From an uncultured Lachnospiraceae bacterium (GTDB lineage Bacteria; Bacillota; Clostridia; Lachnospirales; Lachnospiraceae), in assembly GCA_902799015.1 (NCBI GenBank), contig CADBZI010000015.1:1-48606 (forward strand): a stretch of 48,606 nucleotides of DNA, in the 5' to 3' direction. Position numbers and translations under genes: made by a program. The notes below the pieces were generated by a model that did no database searches, was not told where the DNA came from, and worked only from the letters and a program-made list of their open reading frames with translations. Shown here in pieces: positions 1-8,148 of the stretch. Numbering within the stretch: the stretch's first letter is position 1; the number at the start of each line of letters is the position of its first letter.

Positions 1-765
1 TTAGACATTTTTCTCGTATATCACCTGAAGTCCTGTCAGAAGCAGGGTTTTGTCAACAATAATCTCATGTCTGCAGGCTGGGACTACACTGGGCGAAAGG
101 CCGCCTGTGGCGATCGCGGTCAATTTTTCTCCCATTTCTTCCTCCATACGGTCCAGAAGCCCGTCGATCATCGCCGCATGTCCGTACACAAGGCCGCTCC
201 GCATTGCTTCCACCGTGTTGCGGCCAATCGCGTGCTTCGGCACATCCAGACTGATTCCGCTGAGCATGGAGGTCTTTGTCACCAGAGCGCTCAGGTTCAG
301 CCGAAGTCCCGGCATAATGGAGCCTCCGATATAATTACGGTCCCGGTCCACCACTGACAGGGTCGTCGCGGTTCCCATATCGATCACCACCAGCGGAGGC
401 TGGTACTTTGCCAGCGCTCCGGCAGCTCCCGCGACAAGATCCGCTCCAACCGTGGAAGGCTCGTCAATCCGGATATTCAGGCCAGTCCGGATTCCGGGGC
501 CGAGAACCATTGCTTTCTTCCCGCAGATCTTCCGAAGTGCCGTCCGGATGACAGGGGTAATCGGCGGAACCACCGAGGAGATAATGGAGCCCTCAACACC
601 TTTTGGATCAATCCCGTGCAGATCGAGCGCCACCCGGAACAGGATGGCATACTCCAGGGAGGTCTTTACCGTGTCCGTCGACAGCCGTTCCGTAAACAGA
701 ACCTTCTCCTTCTCCATGCAGCCGATTACAATATTCGTATTCCCAACATCAATCGCGAGTATCAT
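1..765 (-). CDS. coaX: Type III pantothenate kinase
   Basis: CoaX phosphorylates pantothenate, the first step of coenzyme A synthesis, in the cytosol. The 254-residue protein has the family length. It opens with the ASKHA phosphate-1 motif DVGNTN (residues 6-11), carries GADLVAGAAGA near residue 107 and the phosphate-2 motif DMGTATT near residue 129, followed by GGSIMPGLRL. The stop codon occupies the first three bases of the window, so the gene is complete. Its start lies 17 bp inside the end of the upstream metallo-hydrolase gene, which implies translational coupling. It is the last visible gene of a run that begins with a peptide-type ABC transporter. Type III enzymes are known to need a monovalent cation and to resist feedback inhibition by CoA; that is family knowledge, not seen here. 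Confidence 0.96.
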   Translation of the reverse strand: MILAIDVGNTNIVIGCMEKEKVLFTERLSTDTVKTSLEYAILFRVALDLHGIDPKGVEGSIISSVVPPITPVIRTALRKICGKKAMVLGPGIRTGLNIRIDEPSTVGADLVAGAAGALAKYQPPLVVIDMGTATTLSVVDRDRNYIGGSIMPGLRLNLSALVTKTSMLSGISLDVPKHAIGRNTVEAMRSGLVYGHAAMIDGLLDRMEEEMGEKLTAIATGGLSPSVVPACRHEIIVDKTLLLTGLQVIYEKNV

Positions 766-1570
766 CGTCTTCTCCCTTTCTGTCTGCTGTATGCAGGTGC
801 ATCGGCTTGCCCGCAGTCGGTCTGATCACCCGGATGCCGGGGAATTCCGTCTCGATCAGCTCCTTCAGAGGCCGCAGATCAACATCTCTGGACATCGGCG
901 GGAACGCATTGTCAAAATGACTCAGGACAATGCTCTTCGGATGGAGACGCTCCAGCACCTCCCTGGCCCTTGCCGGAAGATCATTGTTCCCCTGATAAGG
1001 AAGAATCAGGATGTCCACATCCTCCGGATACTGCTCCCCGGGATCCAGTGCAAGGCTGCCGAGAAGCAGAATCTGTCTCCCGCCTGCGCAGATCTGAAAC
1101 ACCACGCTCTCTCCCGCCTCCTTGAAGAGATGGTTTGCCTGGTAGAGGAACGGGAGATTTCCCGCATATCGGAGTGTGCGCAGAGGAGACATCGTGTCAA
1201 GAAGATGCCGCCACTGGAATTCGATATGCCTTCCCTTCAGTACATCGATATCAATCGATCCGATTCGGTAGGTCCTTCCGGGCTCGATCTGAACGACATT
1301 GCTCTGATCCTCCAGAAACTCCCCCAATGTCCTGCAGCTTTGTCCGGTGCAAAATACCGTAATGTCTCCCTCGCCGGCTTCCAGAAGCTCCTGGGCCGTG
1401 TAGAGATGATCAAAATGACAATGCGTCACGAAGATCGTATCATACCGGATCAGTTCCTGCGGATCGGCTCCGTAGGAGCCTCCCTTCAGTTCCAGAAACG
1501 GATCGAACAGAACCTTGTCCTCTCCGCACTGAAGTCCGAAGCACGCTGTGCCATACCATGTAAGCTTCAT
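749..1570 (-). CDS. UlaG-like metallo-beta-lactamase-fold hydrolase
   Basis: A 273-residue cytosolic protein with no signal peptide. It opens with the strand MKLTWYGTACF and FDPF typical of the UlaG/RomA-like branch of metal-dependent hydrolases. The metal motif HCHFDH lies at residues 50-55, a candidate bridging Asp is in GSLALD, and a late ligand His is in SHFDN. The family includes phospholipid-processing and sugar-lactone enzymes, so the substrate cannot be read from sequence. An AGGTCAGGA ribosome site precedes the ATG. The gene follows the transporter ATPase gene by 35 bp and overlaps coaX by 17 bp, so it is probably co-transcribed with both. I infer a role in processing an imported compound or in housekeeping metabolite repair, but nothing in the sequence decides this. 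Confidence 0.85.
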   Translation of the reverse strand: MKLTWYGTACFGLQCGEDKVLFDPFLELKGGSYGADPQELIRYDTIFVTHCHFDHLYTAQELLEAGEGDITVFCTGQSCRTLGEFLEDQSNVVQIEPGRTYRIGSIDIDVLKGRHIEFQWRHLLDTMSPLRTLRYAGNLPFLYQANHLFKEAGESVVFQICAGGRQILLLGSLALDPGEQYPEDVDILILPYQGNNDLPARAREVLERLHPKSIVLSHFDNAFPPMSRDVDLRPLKELIETEFPGIRVIRPTAGKPMHLHTADRKGEDDDTRD

Positions 1571-1605
1571 ATCCTGACCTGCCTTTTTCCGGTTCTGCCC
1601 CGCCT

Positions 1606-2397
1606 CTACTTGGCATCGTTTAAAAGTGCCTGCGTATAAGGATGCTCCGGATGCCGGAAAACCTTCTGCGTCTCCCCATACTCTACGATATATCCGTGCT
1701 GCATGACCATTACCTTATTGCAGATCTGCCAGATTACATTCAAATCGTGACTGATGAACAGGTAGCTGAGCGATCCGGATTCCTTCAGTTTCTTCAGAAG
1801 CTCCAGAATCTGTGCCTGGATCGTCACATCCAGCGCGGATACCGGTTCATCGGCGATGATCAGCTTCGGTCTGGTGATGGCGGCGCAGGCGATACTCACC
1901 CGCTGCCGCTGCCCGCCGGAGAGCGCCTGCGGTTTCCGGTTCAGATACTCTTCATCCAGGCCGACATCCAGCAGCATCTTTCGGACAGCCTCCAGCCGCG
2001 CGGCTTTCGTGCGGGGAATCCAGTCCTCCTGGCTTCTTTTTGCAAGCGCTCTCAGAGGCTCTTCGAGAATCCACCGGATCGTCCTTGCCGGATTGAGACT
2101 GGAATACGGATCCTGGAAAACCATCTGCGGATAGGAAGTATGATGAATCACCTCACCATCATAATCCTTCACAATCCCGAGGAGAACCTTCGCCAGCGTT
2201 GTTTTCCCGCTGCCGCTCTCGCCCACCAGTCCGAGAATGTCACCCTTCCGGATCTCAAAGCTCACGTCACGCAGTACCTGCTGCCTGTCATCATGGCTGA
2301 AATCCGTCAGGTCCTCTTCATAAAAGCTGTTCAGATGCCGGACTTCCAGAATCTTTTCGTCATCCATCGATCTGTAATCTTCTCCACAATCACGCAT
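1606..2397 (-). CDS. Oligopeptide/dipeptide-type ABC transporter ATPase (DppF/OppF-like)
   Basis: The second ATPase of a family-5 (peptide/opine/nickel) importer, energising uptake at the inner face of the membrane. It shows Walker A GESGSGKTT, signature LSGGQRQRVSIA, Walker B LIIADEPVSALD and the switch His in FISHD. The end of the protein (HPEHPYTQALLNDAK) lacks the Cys-rich C-terminal extension found in many OppF proteins and in the second system of this window, which makes it short at 263 residues. Its ATG overlaps the stop of the preceding ATPase gene by one base (TGATG). An internal ATG at 2367 (MDDEKILEV) has a distant GGAG and is a plausible alternative start that would remove an atypical ten-residue leader. 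Confidence 0.93.
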   Translation of the reverse strand: MRDCGEDYRSMDDEKILEVRHLNSFYEEDLTDFSHDDRQQVLRDVSFEIRKGDILGLVGESGSGKTTLAKVLLGIVKDYDGEVIHHTSYPQMVFQDPYSSLNPARTIRWILEEPLRALAKRSQEDWIPRTKAARLEAVRKMLLDVGLDEEYLNRKPQALSGGQRQRVSIACAAITRPKLIIADEPVSALDVTIQAQILELLKKLKESGSLSYLFISHDLNVIWQICNKVMVMQHGYIVEYGETQKVFRHPEHPYTQALLNDAK

Positions 2398-3200
2398 CAG
2401 TTTCTCAGGGTCGAGCGGCGGGACGGGATCGCCGCGATCAGCTTCTTCGTGTAGGGGTGCTGCGGGTTGGCGAAGACTTCCTGTGTGTTCCCTGACTCCA
2501 CTATCTTTCCTCTCTGCATCACGATCACCTTCGTGCAGAGCCGGTTCACCACATGCAGGTCATGGCTGATGAACAGAATCGCCATCTTCGTCTCCCGGTT
2601 CAGCTTCCGCAGCAATTCCAGGATCCGTGCCTGCATCGACACATCCAGCGCAGTCGTGATCTCATCCGCGAGCAGCAGCTTCGGCTTTGTCACGATCGCA
2701 GCCGCGATCATTGCCCGCTGAAGCATGCCGCCGGACAGTTCATGGGGATATTTCCGCCAGGTCTTTTCCGGCTCCGGCAAGCCTGCCTTGCGCATGGCAT
2801 CCAGCGCCAGCTCCTTCTTCCGGTCCGCGCTCAGTTCCTTCTCATGCACATACAGGCTCTCCTGAATCTGTCTCCCGATCCGGTAGACCGGGTTAAAGGA
2901 GGTCATGGGCTCCTGAAATACAATGCTCAGCTCCTTGCCCAGAATCCGGTTCAGCTCTTTCTGTGTACAGTCGAAGATCTCAACCCCGTCCAGTGTAATG
3001 CTTCCTTCCGTATCCGCCTTCTCCCTCGGCAGCAGGCCGCCGATGCACATGCTGGTGACGGTTTTGCCGGTTCCGCTCTCTCCGACCAGGCCAAGAACAT
3101 CTCCTTCTTCCATGGAAAAGGAAACCCCGTCTACCGCAAAACGGTCCGGCGCCGCATCATGAAAATGCACTTTCAGATTGTTTACTTCCAGAAGGCTCAT
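2397..3200 (-). CDS. Oligopeptide/dipeptide-type ABC transporter ATPase (DppD/OppD-like)
   Basis: Partner ATPase of the importer, 267 residues. Walker A is GESGTGKTV, the signature is LSGGMLQRAMIA and Walker B is LLLADEITTALD. The usual Pro after the Walker B Glu is Ile here (DEIT instead of DEPT), a small deviation next to the catalytic Glu, which is itself retained. The QVFANPQHPYTKKL ending is typical of the family, but the C-terminal Cys cluster is missing, as in its partner. The gene follows the permease gene after 83 bp and overlaps the next ATPase by one base, so it sits inside a dpp/opp-type operon. Peptide, opine, nickel and glycan importers share this architecture and cannot be told apart from this subunit. 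Confidence 0.93.
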   Translation of the reverse strand: MSLLEVNNLKVHFHDAAPDRFAVDGVSFSMEEGDVLGLVGESGTGKTVTSMCIGGLLPREKADTEGSITLDGVEIFDCTQKELNRILGKELSIVFQEPMTSFNPVYRIGRQIQESLYVHEKELSADRKKELALDAMRKAGLPEPEKTWRKYPHELSGGMLQRAMIAAAIVTKPKLLLADEITTALDVSMQARILELLRKLNRETKMAILFISHDLHVVNRLCTKVIVMQRGKIVESGNTQEVFANPQHPYTKKLIAAIPSRRSTLRN

Positions 3201-3283
3201 ACGTTCTCTCCATCCGGTTTCTCATTACCGCTGCGCCTCAGCCCGCCTGCTTAAGGCCGCCTGTGGAGCCGGGAATGTCCTGC

Positions 3284-4096
3284 TCAGGTTGTACTTTGCT
3301 GAATGCCTTCACTCAAAAGAGAAAAGGCAAGAATCAGCACAACCATCATGAATCCCGTTCCCAGGACATACCAGGGAGCGGAGGCAAGATAATTCTGACT
3401 GTCCTTGAGCATGGAGCCAAGGCTTGCCTTCGGCGGCTGGATACCGATTCCGAGAAAGCTCATACTGGCCTCTGCCAGGATGGCGTTGTTGAATCCGATG
3501 GTCAGCGCCGGGATCAGAATCGGCAGCGTATTCGGAAGGATATGCGCATAGAGGATACGCGGTGTCCTGACGCCCTCAAGCCTGGCTGCCTTGATATAAT
3601 TCAGATCCCGGATTCCTGCATACTGGGTGCGTACCACCCTGGCAAAGCTTGGTATGAACAAAATTCCGAGCGCCAGAACGATGTTGGACTCGCTGCTTCC
3701 CGCGATACTGATAATCACCAGGGACAGAAGAATCGCCGGGAAAGCGGTGATCGTATCGCAGATCCGCATCAGGATCAGGTCCGCGATTCCGCCATAATAG
3801 CCGCACAAAGAGCCAATCAGGATGCCCGCCGCGCAGCCGATCACCACAACCATCACCGCGATCAGAAAGCTGGTGCCGGCCCCCTGCATCACACGGGAGA
3901 ACACATCTCTTCCGAAATTATCCGTGCCAAGCAGATGCCGCCAGGAAGGCGGCTGCAGCTTTTCCCTCGCATTCATGGCCGTCGTGCTGTAGGGCGTCCA
4001 GAAGAAGCCGCACACAATGAGCGCCGTCATAAACCCCGAGAGAATTCCTCCTGTGAGAAGATATCGGTTTTTCTTTTTCTTCGTTGGATTCTTCAC
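3284..4096 (-). CDS. Family-5 ABC transporter permease (DppC/OppC-like)
   Basis: Inner-membrane permease subunit, 270 residues. A basic cytosolic start (MKNPTKKKKNRY) leads into a first membrane helix, followed by the OppC signature region HLLGTDNFGRDVFSRV. The coupling-helix (EAA-type) segment reads KAARLEGVRTPRILYAHILP, where the ATPase docks. About six membrane helices are visible. The C-terminus (LLSEGIQQSTT) is shorter than the usual GDGLRDALDP-type tail seen in the second system of this window. It follows the DppB-like gene by 16 bp. The 83 bp behind it carry no gene that I recognise. Confidence 0.93.
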   Translation of the reverse strand: MKNPTKKKKNRYLLTGGILSGFMTALIVCGFFWTPYSTTAMNAREKLQPPSWRHLLGTDNFGRDVFSRVMQGAGTSFLIAVMVVVIGCAAGILIGSLCGYYGGIADLILMRICDTITAFPAILLSLVIISIAGSSESNIVLALGILFIPSFARVVRTQYAGIRDLNYIKAARLEGVRTPRILYAHILPNTLPILIPALTIGFNNAILAEASMSFLGIGIQPPKASLGSMLKDSQNYLASAPWYVLGTGFMMVVLILAFSLLSEGIQQSTT

Positions 4097-4112
4097 ACGC
4101 GCATCCTTCCCG

Positions 4113-5051
4113 TCAGCTCCGCAGCCTTGGATCCATCCAGTGATTCACAAGATCCGCCAAGAAGTTCACAATCATGATCCATGCAGCCAGCAGCACCACG
4201 ATGGCCTGCACCACGGGGTAATCTCTGTTTCCGATAGACGATACCAGCAGCCTGCCAATCCCCGGAATCGTAAAGACCTGCTCGATAATGATGGTTCCCG
4301 TCATGATCTCCGCAGCACTTACCGCCAGAAAGGTCACCACGGGGATCATCGCATTTCTCAGGACATGCCTAAGCAGGATCTCCCTCCTGGAAAGGCCTCT
4401 TGACTTTGCCGTCAGAACATAGTTTTCCGTCAGTTCATCACGGATCGATCCGCGCAGCATCCGCACCGTCATGGCGATGCGCGGCAGCGCCAGGGACAGG
4501 GCGGGAAGCAGGAGGTATCCCATACAGCCGGCAGCGTTTTCCGAGAGCGGGATATAATTGCCGGGCAGGAACCATTTCAGGACTACGCCGAATACATAGC
4601 AGGAGATAATCCCGAAAAAAAACGGGGGAATCGCCATAATGATCTGATCGGTGATCACCGCCAGATGATCCGCTGCCTGACTGCGCATACTGCCGGAAGC
4701 GATCCCCAGCGGAATCGAGAGCAGGGCAGTCAGAGCAAAAGACAAAAGAGTCAGAAGCGCTGTCACCGGAAGCTTGTCCGCAAGCAGGCTGCTCACCGGC
4801 CGTAGATAGCTGTAGCTGGTGCCGAAGTCTCCCTGCAAAAAGGAAACCAGCCAGTCCAGATACCGTTCCGTAACGGGGCGGTTCAGTCCAAGCTGCTCCC
4901 GGAGCGCCTCCGCCTTCTGCGCAGAAGCATTTGTCCCCAGGATCTTCGTGGTCGGATCGCCCGGAATAATCTGAAAGGCAAGGAAGGCAAGCAGGGAAAC
5001 AATGAACAATGTAATAATGAGAGATGCTGTTTTTTTCAAAACCAGTTTCAT
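4113..5051 (-). CDS. Family-5 ABC transporter permease (DppB/OppB-like)
   Basis: Inner-membrane permease, 312 residues, with the DppB order: a first helix from about residue 9, IIPGDPTTKILG near residue 30, then LREQLGLNRPVTERYLDWL and GDFGTSYSYLRPV, all hallmarks of the family. The EAA-type coupling loop is AKSRGLSRREILLRHVLRNA, and the protein ends with the family's LVNHWMDPRLRS. It follows the binding-protein gene by 59 bp and forms the heterodimeric channel with the next permease. The ribosome site AAGGAGG lies close upstream of the ATG. Confidence 0.94.
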   Translation of the reverse strand: MKLVLKKTASLIITLFIVSLLAFLAFQIIPGDPTTKILGTNASAQKAEALREQLGLNRPVTERYLDWLVSFLQGDFGTSYSYLRPVSSLLADKLPVTALLTLLSFALTALLSIPLGIASGSMRSQAADHLAVITDQIIMAIPPFFFGIISCYVFGVVLKWFLPGNYIPLSENAAGCMGYLLLPALSLALPRIAMTVRMLRGSIRDELTENYVLTAKSRGLSRREILLRHVLRNAMIPVVTFLAVSAAEIMTGTIIIEQVFTIPGIGRLLVSSIGNRDYPVVQAIVVLLAAWIMIVNFLADLVNHWMDPRLRS

Positions 5052-5110
5052 GCTGCCTTCCTCCTTTCTTATTTTTTATCTGTTTCCTGTTTTCCTTCTT
5101 CTCCGCGCGC

Positions 5111-6637
5111 TCAGCCGGCCGGTCTGATCTTCGCAAAGTCCACTGCATAAAGCGGATAGAACGCGTAGCCGGTGAATTCCGGATTCAGCACGACAAAGTC
5201 GGCAAGATCCTGAATGTAGACATTCGCCGCAGTGTCGGAAAGGATCTTTTCCGCTTCCTTGTAAGCCGCAGCCTGCGCCTCATCCTCGGTGGTATGCTGC
5301 GCCTTTTCGATGGCCGCATCATACTCTTTGTTGCTGTAATTGATCATGTTCGAGGAATCAGTGGACACCCACCGCTGGAGCAGTGCATCCGGGCTCAGGT
5401 AAGCCGCGTCGAAGCCGATCACGGTTGCCTCAAAGTCTCTGTCCTGATAGACATCGTTCAGCCAGGTACTCCATTCCACCTTTTTGATGTGGGCATTGAT
5501 TCCCACCGCCGACAGCATCTCAACGATGACGTTGGCCGTATCCACATGCGGCGTATAGTTGGAGGGGACCTTAATGGTGAATTCAAGTCCCGTAGCCCCT
5601 GCTTCTTCCAAAAGCTCCATCGCCTTCTGCGGATCATACGGATAGGCATCCACCAGGCTCTCATCAAAGTACTTGGTGAAGCTGGGATAGACACTGCTTC
5701 CAAGCTTCGTGCCATGGCCATCCTCTGTCAGATCAAGAATGCCGTCAATGTCAATGGCATAGCACAGTGCCTGACGCACACGCTCATCGTCAAACGGGGC
5801 TTTCCCGTTGTTCAGATAGAGCGCCTGCACGAGGTTCATTTCTCCCTCGATCACCTCATACCCGTTGGACAGGTTATTCACCTGGTCCAGCGTCAGATGG
5901 AACGCCAGATCCAGCGTACCCGCGCTGAGGGCAGTGTAGAGCGCGTTCGCGTCCTCATAGATCCTGCAGGTTACCTTGGTAAGCGCTGCCTTCTCCCCGT
6001 AGTAGTCGTCATTTCTGACAAATACTGCTTTGTCCTGCGGAGAATAGGAGTCGAACTTGAACGGGCCGGTTCCCACCGGAGCCGTTGCCTGATCCTTGTA
6101 ATCCTTCGGAACGATGGAGACACTGGATACCGTGCTCAGGAAGCTGCTGTTCGCCTCCGGAAGCGTAATGATAATGTCATTTCCGGAAGCGGTGATGTCC
6201 TGAATACCAGAAAGCGCCCCCACCACGGCCGTATTGGTCGCGGTCTGGGCGCAGGTTTCGAAGGAATAGAGAACATCGTCACACGTTGCCGTCTCACCAT
6301 TATGAAACTTCACGCCGTCACGCAGCGTGAAGGTGTAGGTGAGTCCGTCCTCGGATATACTGTGCGAGGACGCGACGGCATCGACGAAATTTCCGTCTGT
6401 GTCAGGCTTTACCAGCCCTTCAAAGACATTGAACAAGACCTCTCTGGTTCCTGCGGCCGTGATCTGATACGGGTCAAGACTGTTGTCCAGGTCCTGGGAA
6501 AGACCGACCACAAGCTCGGTCCTCCCGGAAGAAGCGTTTTCTGTCTCATCGGCCATCACCGAAGTTGTACCCGGAACCAAGCCCGGTGCACACAACGCAG
6601 CCGAAAGGGACAAAAGCACAGCGATACGTTTTTTCAT
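5111..6637 (-). CDS. Family-5 extracellular solute-binding protein (DppA/OppA-like)
   Basis: The 508-residue receptor of the importer. It has a signal peptide (MKKRIAVLLSLSAAL, cleavage probably after SVMA), then the SBP_bac_5 pattern: LDPYQI, FEGLVK, YTFTLRDGVKFHNG, GTGPFKF and NNGKAPFDDERVRQAL. The only Cys in the signal region is preceded by Ala-Ala-Leu, which does not fit a lipobox, so a lipid anchor is not evident although Gram-positive binding proteins usually have one. A GGAGA ribosome site and a promoter at 6697-6725 stand upstream. The family binds peptides, opines, nickel chelates or oligosaccharides; the ligand is not readable from sequence. It is the first gene of the run that continues to coaX. 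Confidence 0.93.
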   Translation of the reverse strand: MKKRIAVLLSLSAALCAPGLVPGTTSVMADETENASSGRTELVVGLSQDLDNSLDPYQITAAGTREVLFNVFEGLVKPDTDGNFVDAVASSHSISEDGLTYTFTLRDGVKFHNGETATCDDVLYSFETCAQTATNTAVVGALSGIQDITASGNDIIITLPEANSSFLSTVSSVSIVPKDYKDQATAPVGTGPFKFDSYSPQDKAVFVRNDDYYGEKAALTKVTCRIYEDANALYTALSAGTLDLAFHLTLDQVNNLSNGYEVIEGEMNLVQALYLNNGKAPFDDERVRQALCYAIDIDGILDLTEDGHGTKLGSSVYPSFTKYFDESLVDAYPYDPQKAMELLEEAGATGLEFTIKVPSNYTPHVDTANVIVEMLSAVGINAHIKKVEWSTWLNDVYQDRDFEATVIGFDAAYLSPDALLQRWVSTDSSNMINYSNKEYDAAIEKAQHTTEDEAQAAAYKEAEKILSDTAANVYIQDLADFVVLNPEFTGYAFYPLYAVDFAKIRPAG

Positions 6638-6696
6638 AAAGGGAATCTCCTTCCTGTTCGCTCAGCGCTTCTCCCATTATTAAATTGTCGGGTCTT

Positions 6697-6725
6697 ATTC
6701 TATCGGATTGAGGCATTGAATGCAA
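6697..6725 (-). promoter_or_regulatory. Promoter of the first ABC transporter operon
   Basis: On the minus strand TTGCAT and TAGAAT are separated by 17 bp, a good sigma-70/sigma-A match, about 60 bp before the ATG at 6637. It lies between the end of the unrecognised secreted-protein gene and the binding-protein gene. This suggests that the transporter operon starts here rather than being read from the M4 protease region. Confidence 0.6.
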
Positions 6726-6760
6726 GTACGCCGGCGGCACACCTGAAATCACGTGAAATG

Positions 6761-8023
6761 TCAATTCGCGTACAGTCTCGTGGCTCCCGCAGGCTCGTCC
6801 AGCGCGCTGCTGGTCGCGTACACGCTCCCGTCACTGAGCTCATAGACGTAATCGTAGGAGGTATCGACCTTCACGCTGTCGCCGCTCGACAGCGTATAAT
6901 CATTGCGGTCGAGAATCGCATCGTCCCATGCCTCCGTACTGGTGTAGGTATCCTCCTGACCGCTCAGTTCGGAGGAAAAGGTATCCTGCACATAGCCGGC
7001 CTGCTGGCTCATGGCAGTCGCCCTTGCATTTGTGACGGCTGTTGTAATCTGCGCAGACAGTTCCGCCATCGCCTTCTTAAACTGGTCGCTGATCGTCGTG
7101 TTCGTACAGAAGGACTCATACACGGACAGTCCTTCTTCATACTTGTCTTCGTCCACCATCAGGCAATACCGGTAGGGGATCGACCAGATGAGGTTCGTGA
7201 TGTTTGTCTGTCCCATGCCATAGGCAGAGACATTTTCATTCAGCCGGACCGCCTGGGTCGCTGCGGATACAACCAGAATCCTGGACTTTCCATAGTTGTC
7301 GGTATATCGGTAGGTGCGCTCCGCTGACATTGTTTCCACATAATCCACATAGATGCCGTTGCTGACATCAAGAATCTGATTCACCTCATCCAGCTTCTGC
7401 CGGCTGACCTGCTGCAGCTGCGTCTGCACCGCCTGCGGCACAGGGGTCTCAGAGATCAGCGTCACCCCCGATGCCCCCTTCATACATTGCTGTGCCACAT
7501 AGTCACAATACTGCTGCGCGTTCATGTAAGTCAGCATCATCATCAGGTAATCCGTACTGATGGTCCAGTCCTGATGTACCACAAACTGCATCCCGTTGAC
7601 GGATGCATTCAGACACTGGACGAATTCGAGCGGAGACTCATACGTCAGCTGGATGCTCCCGTCAGGAGCCTCAGCGGTGATGAACACCTCCGCCGGATAA
7701 TCCGGACTCTGGCACGGACCGCACCAGGAGGTCTGGCTGGTCGCGCTGTAGTCTTGCGGAACCACAGCGCGGGCAACCGAAATACCCGTCTGATTGTCCG
7801 TGCAGGTTACCATACTCAGAGACTGCGCAGCAGCAGGCACAGATGCAGTCATATTGTCCGTGCTGCCTCCGCTGCCTGTATCCGTCAGAGCCGTGTCCCC
7901 GGTCTGTGCCTGGGTTCCGGCTCCGCCGGTCAGAAAATCACCAATCTCCGCCGCCTGCGCAGGTGCTGCCAGGAATAGGGACGCCGCCGCAAACGCTGCG
8001 ATCATTCTCACCTGTCGTCTCAT
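6761..8023 (-). CDS. Secreted protein of unknown function
   Basis: I do not recognise this 420-residue protein. It has a clear signal peptide (hydrophobic stretch to residue 20, cleavage after PAQA or AQAA). The motif EIGDFLTGGA follows at residues 26-35, and then a Thr/Ser/Gly-rich linker to about residue 60. The remainder reads as a folded extracellular domain with several Cys (WCGPC, a Cys pair in the segment QYCDYVAQQC). A helical segment near residues 205-225 is followed by beta-rich sequence. WCGPC is a thioredoxin-like CxxC signature, but there is no thioredoxin fold context around it, so I do not call it one. The gene is 125 bp downstream of the M4 protease gene with no promoter that I can see between them, so the two may share a transcript. 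The first ABC operon begins after it. Confidence 0.8.
   Translation of the reverse strand: MRRQVRMIAAFAAASLFLAAPAQAAEIGDFLTGGAGTQAQTGDTALTDTGSGGSTDNMTASVPAAAQSLSMVTCTDNQTGISVARAVVPQDYSATSQTSWCGPCQSPDYPAEVFITAEAPDGSIQLTYESPLEFVQCLNASVNGMQFVVHQDWTISTDYLMMMLTYMNAQQYCDYVAQQCMKGASGVTLISETPVPQAVQTQLQQVSRQKLDEVNQILDVSNGIYVDYVETMSAERTYRYTDNYGKSRILVVSAATQAVRLNENVSAYGMGQTNITNLIWSIPYRYCLMVDEDKYEEGLSVYESFCTNTTISDQFKKAMAELSAQITTAVTNARATAMSQQAGYVQDTFSSELSGQEDTYTSTEAWDDAILDRNDYTLSSGDSVKVDTSYDYVYELSDGSVYATSSALDEPAGATRLYAN
7919..7948 (-). other. Shared N-terminal ten-residue motif, copy 1
   Basis: Codes for EIGDFLTGGA directly after the signal peptide of the unknown secreted protein. It aligns without gaps to EMGDFFAEGA in the M4 protease and DLGFFDEEGA in the frameshifted secreted protein. 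Confidence 0.5.
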
Positions 8024-8030
8024 GTTCTCC

Positions 8031-8050
8031 TCCTTCCGGATCCTTCCGGA
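8031..8050 (-). repeat. Exact 10-bp tandem duplication carrying Shine-Dalgarno-like sequence
   Basis: The ten bases TCCTTCCGGA (plus strand) occur twice back to back. On the minus strand this gives two GGAAGGA elements just before the GGAGGAG ribosome site of the secreted-protein gene starting at 8023. The result is a stretch of three purine-rich ribosome-site-like blocks in the mRNA leader. Confidence 0.7.
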
Positions 8051-8148
8051 CCCTGTCTGTTTTTGAACCGGCTTTGGCCTGGCGGCAGTTTGATCCCCTC
8101 CCTGATGTCTGTTTGTTCCGTCCTAAGCAAATCCTGCCTGGCTGCTTT

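Noticed and set aside
5024-7327. Long open reading frame on the plus strand (767 codons) across the binding-protein and secreted-protein genes.
   Set aside because: It lies antisense to two proteins with clear signal peptides and one known family. Its translation is rich in Arg, His and Leu without domains. G+C-rich genes often leave such antisense frames open.
7500-7800. Thioredoxin-like activity of the unknown secreted protein based on WCGPC.
   Set aside because: The CxxC is present but no surrounding thioredoxin-fold sequence (such as the cis-Pro loop) can be recognised.
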